Source: Spirochaeta isovalerica
Lineage (GTDB): Bacteria > Spirochaetota > Spirochaetia > DSM-2461
Assembly (NCBI RefSeq): GCF_014207565.1
Contig: NZ_JACHGJ010000001.1
Location: forward strand, 1,054,001-1,118,000
Direction of reading: 5' to 3'
DNA length: 64,000 bases
The notes beneath the pieces are model-generated. The model was not told the origin of the DNA. It did not search any database and was given only the letters and a program-made list of their open reading frames with translations. Shown piece after piece: positions 7,894-15,930 of this stretch. Position 1 is the stretch's first letter; each line of letters opens with the position of its first letter. A program made the translations under genes and the position numbers.

Positions 7894-9362
7894 GCTTTGA
7901 CCCCTTCCACATTTTTGAATACCCGCTCGAATCGCACCAGAGCGTCATCGATGATCTCATCCGTATCGGCTGCGGAGGTGTACATCCGGCTTCCCGCCAG
8001 TGTGACAAGCCCTTCCGCCATATAAGCGGCGCCCATATGGGTCATTTTGTCTTTCCGGGAATGAATTTCCTTCAGTTTGCCGGGAACCTGCCAGATTTTC
8101 ATGATGTTGATATCGAAGAGCATAGTTCCCACTGTTTCCAGATGGCAGATCGATCCCTGGTTGTAGGCGACAAAGGGCAGGTCATATTTTTTGATAAGAG
8201 CTTTCAATCCTTCGGTCAGTCTGTCCCCGGCTCGTCCAGCTTTTCCAATGGCGTTTGTTTCGGCGATTTTTTTCAAAGTGAAATAACCGGCTGCCGAACT
8301 TAGGGGATTGGCCGCCAGCGTTCCGCCCACATGGGCTTTTTTCGACTTCTTCCCGCCGAGTCCGCCGGCCAGATAGGCCATGTACTTTTTCTTTCCGCCC
8401 AGTCCCCCGGCCGAGGGATATCCGCCGGCTACGACTTTTCCGAAAACTGTCAAATCGGGAGAGACATTGAAATATCCCTGGGCGCCGCTCATGGCGATAC
8501 GGAATCCCGTAACCACTTCATCGAAGATGAGAAGAGCCCCGTATTTGTCGCAGAGTTCCCGCACTTTACCGTTGTAGTCATAATCAAGCGGCCGCGTTCC
8601 GCTTTCCGGTCCGACAGGCTCCATTATAACAGCAGCCGTTCCGCCGCGGAGTCGGTTTCTCTTCAACATTCGCTCCATCGCCGCGATATCGTTGGGATAG
8701 ACTTCCTGAGTGTATTTGTAATAAGCCGACGGTATGCCGTGAGACTCAAGCCCGCCCACTCCGGGGATACGGTTCCCGTAGGAAAGCTGGTCGCTCCATC
8801 CGTGATAGGCTCCCCCGAGTTTAATAATGTTCTTCTTTTTTGTCGCCAGCCTTGCCACTCGCACGGCAGCCATGGCCGATTCGGTTCCCGAATTAAGCAT
8901 ACGGAACATCTCTACCGAGGGGAAATTTTCGCAGATCAGTTTGGCCAGTTTCATTTCATACTCATGAAACAGCCCCGTTACCGATCCCGTGCTGTCCAGG
9001 AGCTCTTTCACTTTCTCCCTCACTTCCGGATCGTTGCTGCCCAGAACGGTCGGACCGCCCGCCTGAAGGAAATCGATGTATTTGTTCCCGTCAAGATCCC
9101 AGAGCCAGGCGCCTTCAGCTTTGGTAAAAACCAGGGGAAAAGGATAATTGAAAGCCAGATTGTGCTGAACCCCTCCGGGAATATACTCCTTAGCTTCCTC
9201 GATCATTTTCTTCGAGGCAGTACATTTCTCTTCATAGTACTTCAGATATTCCTTCATCGCTTTTTTTGTAATGCTTCTCGAGGGCTGCGCGATGAGAGCG
9301 TTAAGCTCTTTCATGACCTCTTGCGTGTTGTGATATTCTTTAATAGCGAATTGTTCCTTCAC
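7890..9362 (-). CDS. Class III PLP-dependent aminotransferase (glutamate-1-semialdehyde aminomutase-like)
   Basis: A 490-residue fold-type I pyridoxal-phosphate enzyme. Visible signatures are NSGTESAMAAVRVAR for phosphate binding, the Asp in LIFDEVVTGFR, and the cofactor Lys in VFGKVVAGGYPSAGGLGG. About 60 residues precede the usual start of the fold (EYIPGGVQHN), making it longer than HemL. GGLGGKK occurs twice, about 15 residues apart, before the conserved GGTLAANPLS loop. It is coupled by 4-bp overlaps to a sugar kinase upstream and an aldolase downstream. That context argues against haem synthesis and for transamination or amine removal on a sugar or sugar alcohol. The substrate is unknown. 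Confidence 0.85.
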   Translation of the reverse strand: MKEQFAIKEYHNTQEVMKELNALIAQPSRSITKKAMKEYLKYYEEKCTASKKMIEEAKEYIPGGVQHNLAFNYPFPLVFTKAEGAWLWDLDGNKYIDFLQAGGPTVLGSNDPEVREKVKELLDSTGSVTGLFHEYEMKLAKLICENFPSVEMFRMLNSGTESAMAAVRVARLATKKKNIIKLGGAYHGWSDQLSYGNRIPGVGGLESHGIPSAYYKYTQEVYPNDIAAMERMLKRNRLRGGTAAVIMEPVGPESGTRPLDYDYNGKVRELCDKYGALLIFDEVVTGFRIAMSGAQGYFNVSPDLTVFGKVVAGGYPSAGGLGGKKKYMAYLAGGLGGKKSKKAHVGGTLAANPLSSAAGYFTLKKIAETNAIGKAGRAGDRLTEGLKALIKKYDLPFVAYNQGSICHLETVGTMLFDINIMKIWQVPGKLKEIHSRKDKMTHMGAAYMAEGLVTLAGSRMYTSAADTDEIIDDALVRFERVFKNVEGVKA

Positions 9363-10963
9363 TTATGTCCTCCGTTCAGTTGGGAAAATGATTTTTTGTT
9401 GGTTCCATAGAGCCTTTTGAATACGGCGAAATTCTTATTATAAATATGACGGTTTTCCTTCCGGGGCTGGAATGTCTTTCTCAGGGGTATAAGCGCTTTG
9501 ACCTCTTCATATCCTTTTATAATCCCCAGCCCCAGTCCGCAGAGTATGGCAGCGCCCGCGGCGCCGGTATTCTTCGAATCAGCCAGAGCTTCCACGGTTT
9601 TTCCCGTAATATCCGCCAGTATCTGGCAGGTTACATCGGACCGGGCTCCCCCGCCGGCAAAGCGCACAACATCTCCCACCGGAACATTTTTCTCAATGGA
9701 CTCAAGGAGCCACCGATTGTGAAAAATCATCCCTTCCACAACAGCGCGGATCATGTCCCGTTTCCCCGTATTGAGATTGATATTGAAGAAGATGCCTCTC
9801 GCGTTGGGATCTTCGAAAGGGGCTCTGTTACCGTGGAGCCAGGGAGTGAAGATCACCCCGTTCGAGCCGGGCGGCACTTCGCTGATCACTTCGCTCATAT
9901 ACTCGTAAAGCGTGTTGTACACCGTTTCCGGATCTTCCGAGATCTCTTTTTTTTCCAGATAGATGCCGATGGAATCGAGAGCCAGATGGTCCCTCACCCA
10001 TTCGAGGCATTTACCCGAAGTTTCCTGTTCGCCTATATAATTGTAATATCCCGGACGGGCTCCGAATATGGAGGCGATCATGCTGTCGAGATCCACTTTC
10101 CGGTTTTTAAGAACCGACGCCACCCATCCCGAAGTCCCCATATAGATATGGGTGTCATTCTCTTCAGTCATTCCCGAGCCGAGAGATATGAGCGTCAGAT
10201 CTCCTCCGCCGCCGAAGACCGGGATTCCCGCTTTCAGTCCGAGGCTTTCCGCGGCACTTTCCGTCAGCCCCCCTGCCGATTCTGTGGCTCCGATGATTTC
10301 AGGCATATGGGAAGACTTCACGCCGAAGATGCGGCAGAGAGTCCGGCTCCAGCTCCTCACGCCTTTTCTCGTATTATATATAAATGTGGCATTGGCCGAA
10401 TCGTCGGTCATGACAAACCGGTCCGTGCAGCGGAGAATCAGGGCCTCTTTAACATCGAGCCACTTGTGAACGCGGGAAAAGATCTCCGGTTCATTATCCT
10501 CGACCCATTTGTACTTCCACAGGGGATCCTTGACGCTGGCCGAAACGCCCCCTGTCAGAAAAAGGGAAACCAGGAGCCGGAAGGCATTCATTCCGGCAAT
10601 TTTCACACCTCTCTTTAATCCCCGTTTCTGTTGAAGGCCGCCTCGCTGATCCATGTAACTCATGGCCCGTCTCAGAGGTTTCCCCTCTTTATCGACAAGT
10701 ACCAGCCCCTGCATCTGGGAACAGAATGACAGGCCTTCGATCTTGTCTGCCGGGACGCCCGACTCTTTCAGTACGGCACGGGTGGTAACTGTCATGGCAT
10801 TCCACCAGTCTTCTACATCCTGCTCGGCACCGCCGTTGTCGAGAATATAAAGAGGATATTCACATAAATCACTGGCGACCAGTTCCAGGGAACCGCCGAT
10901 TTTATAGAGGCACGTCTTGGCGCCGGTGGTACCGATGTCATAGGCCAGAACATAACGATCCAT
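9359..10963 (-). CDS. FGGY-family carbohydrate kinase (xylulokinase-like)
   Basis: A 534-residue sugar or sugar-alcohol kinase of the ASKHA superfamily. The N-terminal phosphate motif is DIGTTGAKTCLY and the C-terminal adenosine motif is FAGGGARSDVTC. The catalytic Asp region is probably MSYMDQRGG. Length is close to xylulokinase, glycerol kinase and gluconate kinase. It is the first gene of the operon, ends in a 4-bp overlap with the aminotransferase, and has a perfect 9-bp-arm dyad just upstream. The kinase presumably phosphorylates the operon's substrate on entry to the pathway. No transporter lies in the same transcript. Confidence 0.88.
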   Translation of the reverse strand: MDRYVLAYDIGTTGAKTCLYKIGGSLELVASDLCEYPLYILDNGGAEQDVEDWWNAMTVTTRAVLKESGVPADKIEGLSFCSQMQGLVLVDKEGKPLRRAMSYMDQRGGLQQKRGLKRGVKIAGMNAFRLLVSLFLTGGVSASVKDPLWKYKWVEDNEPEIFSRVHKWLDVKEALILRCTDRFVMTDDSANATFIYNTRKGVRSWSRTLCRIFGVKSSHMPEIIGATESAGGLTESAAESLGLKAGIPVFGGGGDLTLISLGSGMTEENDTHIYMGTSGWVASVLKNRKVDLDSMIASIFGARPGYYNYIGEQETSGKCLEWVRDHLALDSIGIYLEKKEISEDPETVYNTLYEYMSEVISEVPPGSNGVIFTPWLHGNRAPFEDPNARGIFFNINLNTGKRDMIRAVVEGMIFHNRWLLESIEKNVPVGDVVRFAGGGARSDVTCQILADITGKTVEALADSKNTGAAGAAILCGLGLGIIKGYEEVKALIPLRKTFQPRKENRHIYNKNFAVFKRLYGTNKKSFSQLNGGHK

Positions 10964-10977
10964 TCAACTTCCTTTCA

Positions 10978-11001
10978 AAAAGTGAGCAGCTACTCACTTT
11001 T
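10978..11001. promoter_or_regulatory. Perfect inverted repeat upstream of the kinase operon
   Basis: AAAAGTGAG (10978-10986) and CTCACTTTT (10993-11001) are exact reverse complements separated by CAGCTA. The dyad lies 15 bases upstream of the kinase start and between two divergent genes, so it is probably the operator of an unlinked regulator. No T-run or coding gene end makes it a terminator. Confidence 0.6.
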
Positions 11002-11071
11002 ATATCATATTAACACATAAGAGAAAAAAAACAAGCTTGAAATTCCCGGCAGGGCAGCCATACACTGACAT

Positions 11072-11554
11072 ATGGGTAAAAAAAGTCTCGCTGTCCTCCT
11101 GCTTCTTATCACCTCTGTCTCACTTTACGCTGAAGGAAAAGACATCCTGACACTATCTCTTTCGGGAGGAATGACTCTTGATATCGCGGAGTTCGGTCTG
11201 GAAAAAAAGTTCCTTTCTGCTGGAATAGCCTTTCAGTTCCCGCGCACGGTTTCTCCCGGATTCAAGCCTCAGTTCTCCTTCAATAACGATACATGGAGCC
11301 TCTATCTTCCCGCTGTTCTCTCTCTACCCATACAATCAAGATCAAACAGAAAAATCACTCTGGAACCTTACATGGGAGGCGGTGCGGTCTATTTCAGTGA
11401 TGACAAGGCTTTTTATCCTCTAGTAACAGGAGGATTGATATTTCATATCGGTTCTTTTTTCACCGATGTCCCCCTCTATTGGTATTTTCATGACAGAGAC
11501 AGCGACTTCCTTATCGGACTGAACCTGGGTTGGTCCTTTGCCTTCCCGCGATAA
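11072..11554 (+). CDS. Small exported protein, possible outer-membrane barrel
   Basis: A 160-residue protein I do not recognise. It has a clear signal peptide (KKSLAVLLLLITSVSLYAEG, cleavage near Ala21). The mature part alternates short polar and hydrophobic strands with aromatic ends (LYLPAVLSLPIQ, ITLEPYMGGGAVYF, PLYWYFHD, LNLGWSFAFPR), and it ends in Arg after a Phe-rich strand. This is compatible with a small eight-stranded outer-membrane barrel. It diverges from the kinase operon, from which it is separated by about 110 bases. Function is unknown. Confidence 0.65.
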   Translation: MGKKSLAVLLLLITSVSLYAEGKDILTLSLSGGMTLDIAEFGLEKKFLSAGIAFQFPRTVSPGFKPQFSFNNDTWSLYLPAVLSLPIQSRSNRKITLEPYMGGGAVYFSDDKAFYPLVTGGLIFHIGSFFTDVPLYWYFHDRDSDFLIGLNLGWSFAFPR

Positions 11555-11647
11555 TTAAGGCTTTTTTCATATTCTGACCTTGCTGGAAAAGGAAAAAAAG
11601 AACAAACACTCTTTCATAAAAATGTCCCTTATTTTAAAATTAATACT

Positions 11648-13921
11648 ATGATCAGATTTTTTCTTCGTCATCGCAAGGCGGTTCTCATAATAGGTATTGT
11701 TTCCACTGTTCTTCTGGGGGCCAATGCCCTCTTTTTAAAAATCAACGGCAGTTTCACCACAGTCCTTCCCAAGGATGATCCCGACTTTCTCTACAACCGT
11801 TATGTGGAGGATACCTTCGGACATTCCGATGAAATCATTCTGCTTCTCACTGACGAGGAATCGATTTACAACGAAGAGGTTATCAGAGCCGTCAAAGGCA
11901 TCACCGAAGATCTGTCGGAACTGGATCTGATTGAATCAAACAGCATTTTCACTTTCCTGACCGCATCGGATTTCGATTTTAACGCCTTGAGCGACGACAG
12001 GGCGGCGAATGATGAATTGATCGCCGAACTGAAGAATTTTATGGAGACCGACCCTTTTTCAACGGGCATCGTTACGAGCAAAGACGGTTTCAGCTGTCTC
12101 ATCATAGCCCCGGTTTCGAGCGAGCTGACACTGGACGAGGAAAGCCTGACGGAAACGGTCAGCGCCGTCTACGAGATAACCGATAAATACGAAGCTATGT
12201 ACCCCCGCATTACCATAGAACAATCGGGTCATCCCGTTGTCAACTCGGAGATCATGGCCCGGATCACGACAGATCTTCTGGTTCTCTTCATCGTAGCCAT
12301 TGTCACCGTAGCGATTATGCTCCGCCTGATTCTGGGAAGTTTTAAAGCCATGCTGGTCCCCATAGTCATCACGGCCATTTCCGTTCTCTGGACTTTCGGC
12401 CTCAAGGGACTGCTCCGCTCCGACCTGACCATAACAGAAGCCGTCATTCCCGTTATCCTCATATCGGTAGCCTGCGCTGACGGTATTCACATCGTCAGCG
12501 AAGTGTTTCACTTCATGCACCACGGCCATTCGACGGACCGGTCCATCCGCATGACCATGCACCGCCTCTGGAAACCGGTTGTACTCACAAGCCTGACGAC
12601 GGCTACTGGTTTCGCTTCCTTTGTATTTTCAAGAGGCGAATCGCTCCGCAATATGGGGCTCTATCTCGCTTTTGGCGTGCTGACGGCCATGCTGTTTTCT
12701 CTTATTTATATCCCCGTAATCATGTCCTGGTTCGAACCGGTACAGATCCGCAAGCACAACAAACATTTCTCCCGGCAGCTGAAACTGCTCCACAGGATCG
12801 AGCTGATAGTGGAAGCTATTATAAGAAAGAGGGTTTTCGTTATCATAGGAGCCTTTGTCATACTGGGACTTTCCATCTGGGGCATGACCAATATCAATAC
12901 GGATACCGACGAAATCCGCTATTTCAAAAAGGACAATCCCGTAAGGATTTCGGCTGAAAAGATTGAGAGAGAGATGGGAGGGATCAGCGCTCTGCAGATC
13001 ATTCTCGAATCGGACCAGAAAAATATTTTCCAGGAGCTTGATATCCTGCAGGCCATGGCGGAGTTTCAGAAAATACTCAATGCCAGGGATGATGTGAGCT
13101 ACAGCCTGTCCCTGGCCGATTATGTGAGCAATTTCTACTTCCGCATGAGAGGCAGGAATCCCGAAATGTATGAGATTCCCGAAAACCAGCTTTTCCTGAC
13201 CAGAATGTTCCGCATGATCGACAGTACTGAGGATCCCCGGATCGAGAGTATCAAAGCTTTTGTCGATGAGGATTACCGCCGGGCGAAAATAACAGTGAGG
13301 ATCAACGACTCCAATACATCTGTCATGGAGCAGATTCTGGCTGATATCAAACCGGAACTGGAGCGTCTGTTCGATGACCGGATCACCGTCGGCTATGCCG
13401 GGGATTTTCTGAGGCTCAGCAACGGACGGATTATCGTCGAGAGCCAGGTTATGAGTCTGACGGCAACCCTGGGTGTTATCCTTATCGTTCTGTCCTTTAT
13501 GTACCGCTCCCCCATTATGGGCATTGTCGTATCCCTGCCGGTGATCATCGCCGTCATGTTCAATTTCGCCATCATGTGGCTCTTCAATGTCTCGCTCAAC
13601 CCCGCCACGTCCATCATAGCGGCGGTCGGCCTGGGTGTCGGAATCGATTACTCCATCCATCTATACTCGCGGTTCCGGTTTCTGTACAGGAAAAGCGGCC
13701 GGAAAGAGGAAAGCATCGTCAACGCGGTCGTTGAGACATCGAGAGGGATTTTATCCAATGCCCTGTCTGTGGGGCTGGGATTTCTGATCCTGCTTTTATC
13801 GGCTTACAGCATCATAAACGATATGGGCTGGATTGTGGCTCTGTCCATGGTGACGACATCCATAACATCACTGGTTCTTCTGCCGGTTTTACTCTCTTAT
13901 ATCGTCCCTTCAAAGAAGTAA
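11648..13921 (+). CDS. RND superfamily (MMPL/HpnN-like) exporter
   Basis: A 757-residue inner-membrane transporter of the resistance-nodulation-division fold. It has one N-terminal membrane helix, a large outer loop of about 160 residues, five or six helices, a second helix and loop, and a last helix bundle: the classic duplicated RND plan. Conserved signatures in the helices are VACADGIHIVSEV and GLGVGIDYSIHLYSRF, whose Asp residues are proton-relay candidates. Bacterial relatives move lipids, hopanoids or drugs to the periplasm. No membrane-fusion protein or outer-membrane partner is adjacent. There is no convincing ribosome-binding site before the ATG, so the start is somewhat open. Confidence 0.87.
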   Translation: MIRFFLRHRKAVLIIGIVSTVLLGANALFLKINGSFTTVLPKDDPDFLYNRYVEDTFGHSDEIILLLTDEESIYNEEVIRAVKGITEDLSELDLIESNSIFTFLTASDFDFNALSDDRAANDELIAELKNFMETDPFSTGIVTSKDGFSCLIIAPVSSELTLDEESLTETVSAVYEITDKYEAMYPRITIEQSGHPVVNSEIMARITTDLLVLFIVAIVTVAIMLRLILGSFKAMLVPIVITAISVLWTFGLKGLLRSDLTITEAVIPVILISVACADGIHIVSEVFHFMHHGHSTDRSIRMTMHRLWKPVVLTSLTTATGFASFVFSRGESLRNMGLYLAFGVLTAMLFSLIYIPVIMSWFEPVQIRKHNKHFSRQLKLLHRIELIVEAIIRKRVFVIIGAFVILGLSIWGMTNINTDTDEIRYFKKDNPVRISAEKIEREMGGISALQIILESDQKNIFQELDILQAMAEFQKILNARDDVSYSLSLADYVSNFYFRMRGRNPEMYEIPENQLFLTRMFRMIDSTEDPRIESIKAFVDEDYRRAKITVRINDSNTSVMEQILADIKPELERLFDDRITVGYAGDFLRLSNGRIIVESQVMSLTATLGVILIVLSFMYRSPIMGIVVSLPVIIAVMFNFAIMWLFNVSLNPATSIIAAVGLGVGIDYSIHLYSRFRFLYRKSGRKEESIVNAVVETSRGILSNALSVGLGFLILLLSAYSIINDMGWIVALSMVTTSITSLVLLPVLLSYIVPSKK

Positions 13922-13960
13922 GCCGGAATCTGTCCAGAAAATCCGTATTTTTTCCTCAAC

Positions 13961-14011
13961 AAAAATGTTTACGGAAACATTTTTCGGTGATACACTATGT
14001 TTACGCAAACA
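13961..14011. promoter_or_regulatory. Double LacI-type operator and promoter of the glucan transport operon
   Basis: Two copies of one dyad, TGTTTACGGAAACA (13966-13979) and TGTTTACGCAAACA (13998-14011), stand 32 bp apart centre to centre, just before the first permease. A possible promoter, TTTACG (13968-13973) -17 bp- TACACT (13991-13996), places the first operator on the -35 and the second just after the -10. The CG centre is typical of LacI-family sites, and a lacI-type gene lies in the cluster. The second site recurs exactly before the phosphorylase gene. Confidence 0.8.
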
Positions 14012-14034
14012 AATTAGAACCGTAAAGGACTGAT

Positions 14035-14976
14035 ATGACAAATCAAATAGACCATATTCCCTTGAGGAAACTGAGTCTGAAATCGAGAATCTATCATCAG
14101 CGCTACCTGCTTTTCATGGCCCTCCCGGCCGTTATCTGGATGATCGTTTTCAATTACATTCCCATGTACGGGATCATTATAGCTTTCAAGCGCTACAGAA
14201 TCATTAAATCCATAGCCGATGCTCCCTGGGTGGGACTGGACCACTTCAGAGAATTATTCACGGAAGGCGACTTCGTCATGGTTATTAAGAACACGCTGGG
14301 CATCGGATTCATGAGGCTTTTCATCGGGTTTCCCCTCCCCATAATATTTGCACTTTTTCTCAATGAAATTAAGCATGCCGGGTTTAAAAGAACAATCCAG
14401 ACCATTTCCTATCTGCCCCACTTCATATCCTGGGTTGTTCTGGGGGGAATCATGATGAACTGGCTTTCAGACGCCGGTCTTTTCAACGAGATCCTCATGA
14501 AAATGGGAGTCATCGATGAACCCCGCTTCTTCCTCGCCGAGCCGGAGTCTTTCTGGAACATCGCCGTTTTCTCCGACATATGGAAAGAACTGGGATGGGG
14601 CGCCATTATCTATCTGGCGGCCATTTCCGGAATAAGCCCGACCCTGTACGAGGCGGCGACAGTAGACGGAGCCAACCGCTGGCATAAAATGATGCACATA
14701 ACGCTGCCATCCATTATGCCGACTGTCTCTATCATGCTCATTCTGGCCATAAGCGGGATCCTGACGACCAACTTCGATCAGATTCTGGTACTCAGAAATG
14801 CCGTAAACCAGTCTGCCAGCGATGTTATAGACATTTTCGTCTACCGCGTGGGCTTTAAAATGAACCGTTTTTCCTACGCTCAGGCCATCAGTCTGTTCAA
14901 ATCGGTCGTCGCGCTGATTCTCCTTCTGGGAGCCAATCAGATCTCCAGGAAAACTCAGGGTCACTCCCTTTTCTAA
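14035..14976 (+). CDS. ABC sugar transporter permease, LplB type
   Basis: A 313-residue inner-membrane permease with six predicted helices. The EAA loop that contacts the ATPase is visible as YEAATVDGANRWHKMMHITLP. The N-terminus (RYLLFMALPAVIWMIVFNYIP) is typical of LplB-type oligosaccharide importers. It forms an importer with the second permease and the binding protein that follow. No ATPase gene is present in the cluster, so a shared MsmK-like ATPase elsewhere is expected. It is preceded by AAAGGA and by two LacI-type operators. The locus genes suggest beta-1,3-glucan oligosaccharides as substrate. Confidence 0.92.
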   Translation: MTNQIDHIPLRKLSLKSRIYHQRYLLFMALPAVIWMIVFNYIPMYGIIIAFKRYRIIKSIADAPWVGLDHFRELFTEGDFVMVIKNTLGIGFMRLFIGFPLPIIFALFLNEIKHAGFKRTIQTISYLPHFISWVVLGGIMMNWLSDAGLFNEILMKMGVIDEPRFFLAEPESFWNIAVFSDIWKELGWGAIIYLAAISGISPTLYEAATVDGANRWHKMMHITLPSIMPTVSIMLILAISGILTTNFDQILVLRNAVNQSASDVIDIFVYRVGFKMNRFSYAQAISLFKSVVALILLLGANQISRKTQGHSLF

Positions 14977-14988
14977 CAGGTATCGCAT

Positions 14989-15870
14989 ATGAAAATTAAA
15001 GAAAAAAAACTGGAATTGTTCCCGAAAATAAACACCCTGTTGATGATCCTGATCTGTTTCATCACGCTCTACCCTATATGGTATACCATTGTACTCTCTT
15101 TCAATGATGCCAACGATGCCCAGATGGGCGGCATCTACTGGTGGCCCCGCCTTTTCAGTCTGAAGAGTTACAGCGCCGTGTTCGCCAATGCCAACATCAT
15201 CAACGCCTTTACGATTTCTGTTCTCAGAACGGTAATCGGAACGCTGACCCATGTCTTTTTTACGGCCATGACGGCTTATGCTTTCTCAAAAAAGAGGCTT
15301 GTCGGAAGAAATGTCTTTCTGGCAATCGGTACTTTCACCATGTTTTTCAACGGCGGGCTCATTCCCTTCTTTCTTCTGCTCAAAAATCTGGGAATGCTGA
15401 ACAATTTTATCGTCTATATCGTGCCGACCATGTTCAACTTCTTCCATCTGATAATCTTCACTTCTTTCTTCAGAGGCATTCCGGGAAGTCTTGAAGAATC
15501 GGCCATGATAGACGGAGCTAATGAGTTTCGCACCTTCATTCAGATAATCATTCCCCTCTCCATGCCCGTCCTGGCTACGATCGCCCTGTTTCACGGTGTG
15601 TGGAACTGGAATGATTTCTTCTGGGGAGTCATTTTTGTCAATGACGAATCTCTCCAGCCAATCGGCACCTATCTCTACAGGATAATCGCCGAAACAGCAT
15701 CTTCCAATATGAAGATCAATATGCCGGGAGCCATCAGCCTCAAGGCCGTGAACTCCCAATCAATCAAACTGGCAACAATGGTTGTCGCCACGACTCCCAT
15801 CGTGCTCACCTACCCCTTCCTGCAGAAGTACTTCGTAAAAGGTGTCATGATCGGATCGGTTAAAGAGTAA
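14989..15870 (+). CDS. ABC sugar transporter permease, YtcP type
   Basis: A 293-residue second permease subunit of the same importer, 12 bases after the first. Six helices are predicted, with EAA loop EESAMIDGANEFRTFIQIIIP and the usual C-terminal YFVKGVMIGSVKE, a near-invariant ending in this group. It belongs to the carbohydrate-uptake CUT1 family. The pair with LplB is the standard arrangement in spirochaetes and Firmicutes for importing complex oligosaccharides. Confidence 0.93.
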   Translation: MKIKEKKLELFPKINTLLMILICFITLYPIWYTIVLSFNDANDAQMGGIYWWPRLFSLKSYSAVFANANIINAFTISVLRTVIGTLTHVFFTAMTAYAFSKKRLVGRNVFLAIGTFTMFFNGGLIPFFLLLKNLGMLNNFIVYIVPTMFNFFHLIIFTSFFRGIPGSLEESAMIDGANEFRTFIQIIIPLSMPVLATIALFHGVWNWNDFFWGVIFVNDESLQPIGTYLYRIIAETASSNMKINMPGAISLKAVNSQSIKLATMVVATTPIVLTYPFLQKYFVKGVMIGSVKE

Positions 15871-15930
15871 ATCCGGCTTCAGGGATATGTCCCGAAAGCC
15901 TGATGATATTTAGAGGAGGATTTTTCTATA

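Noticed and set aside
8340-8420. Tandem GGLGGKK segment in the aminotransferase as a frameshift or assembly error
   Set aside because: Reading frame is intact and the second copy leads into the normal GGTLAANPLS loop; probably a real insertion.
8331-9410. 359-codon open frame on the plus strand opposite the aminotransferase
   Set aside because: Pure antisense shadow of a well-recognised enzyme; no ribosome-binding site, no family resemblance and odd Arg/Phe-rich composition.
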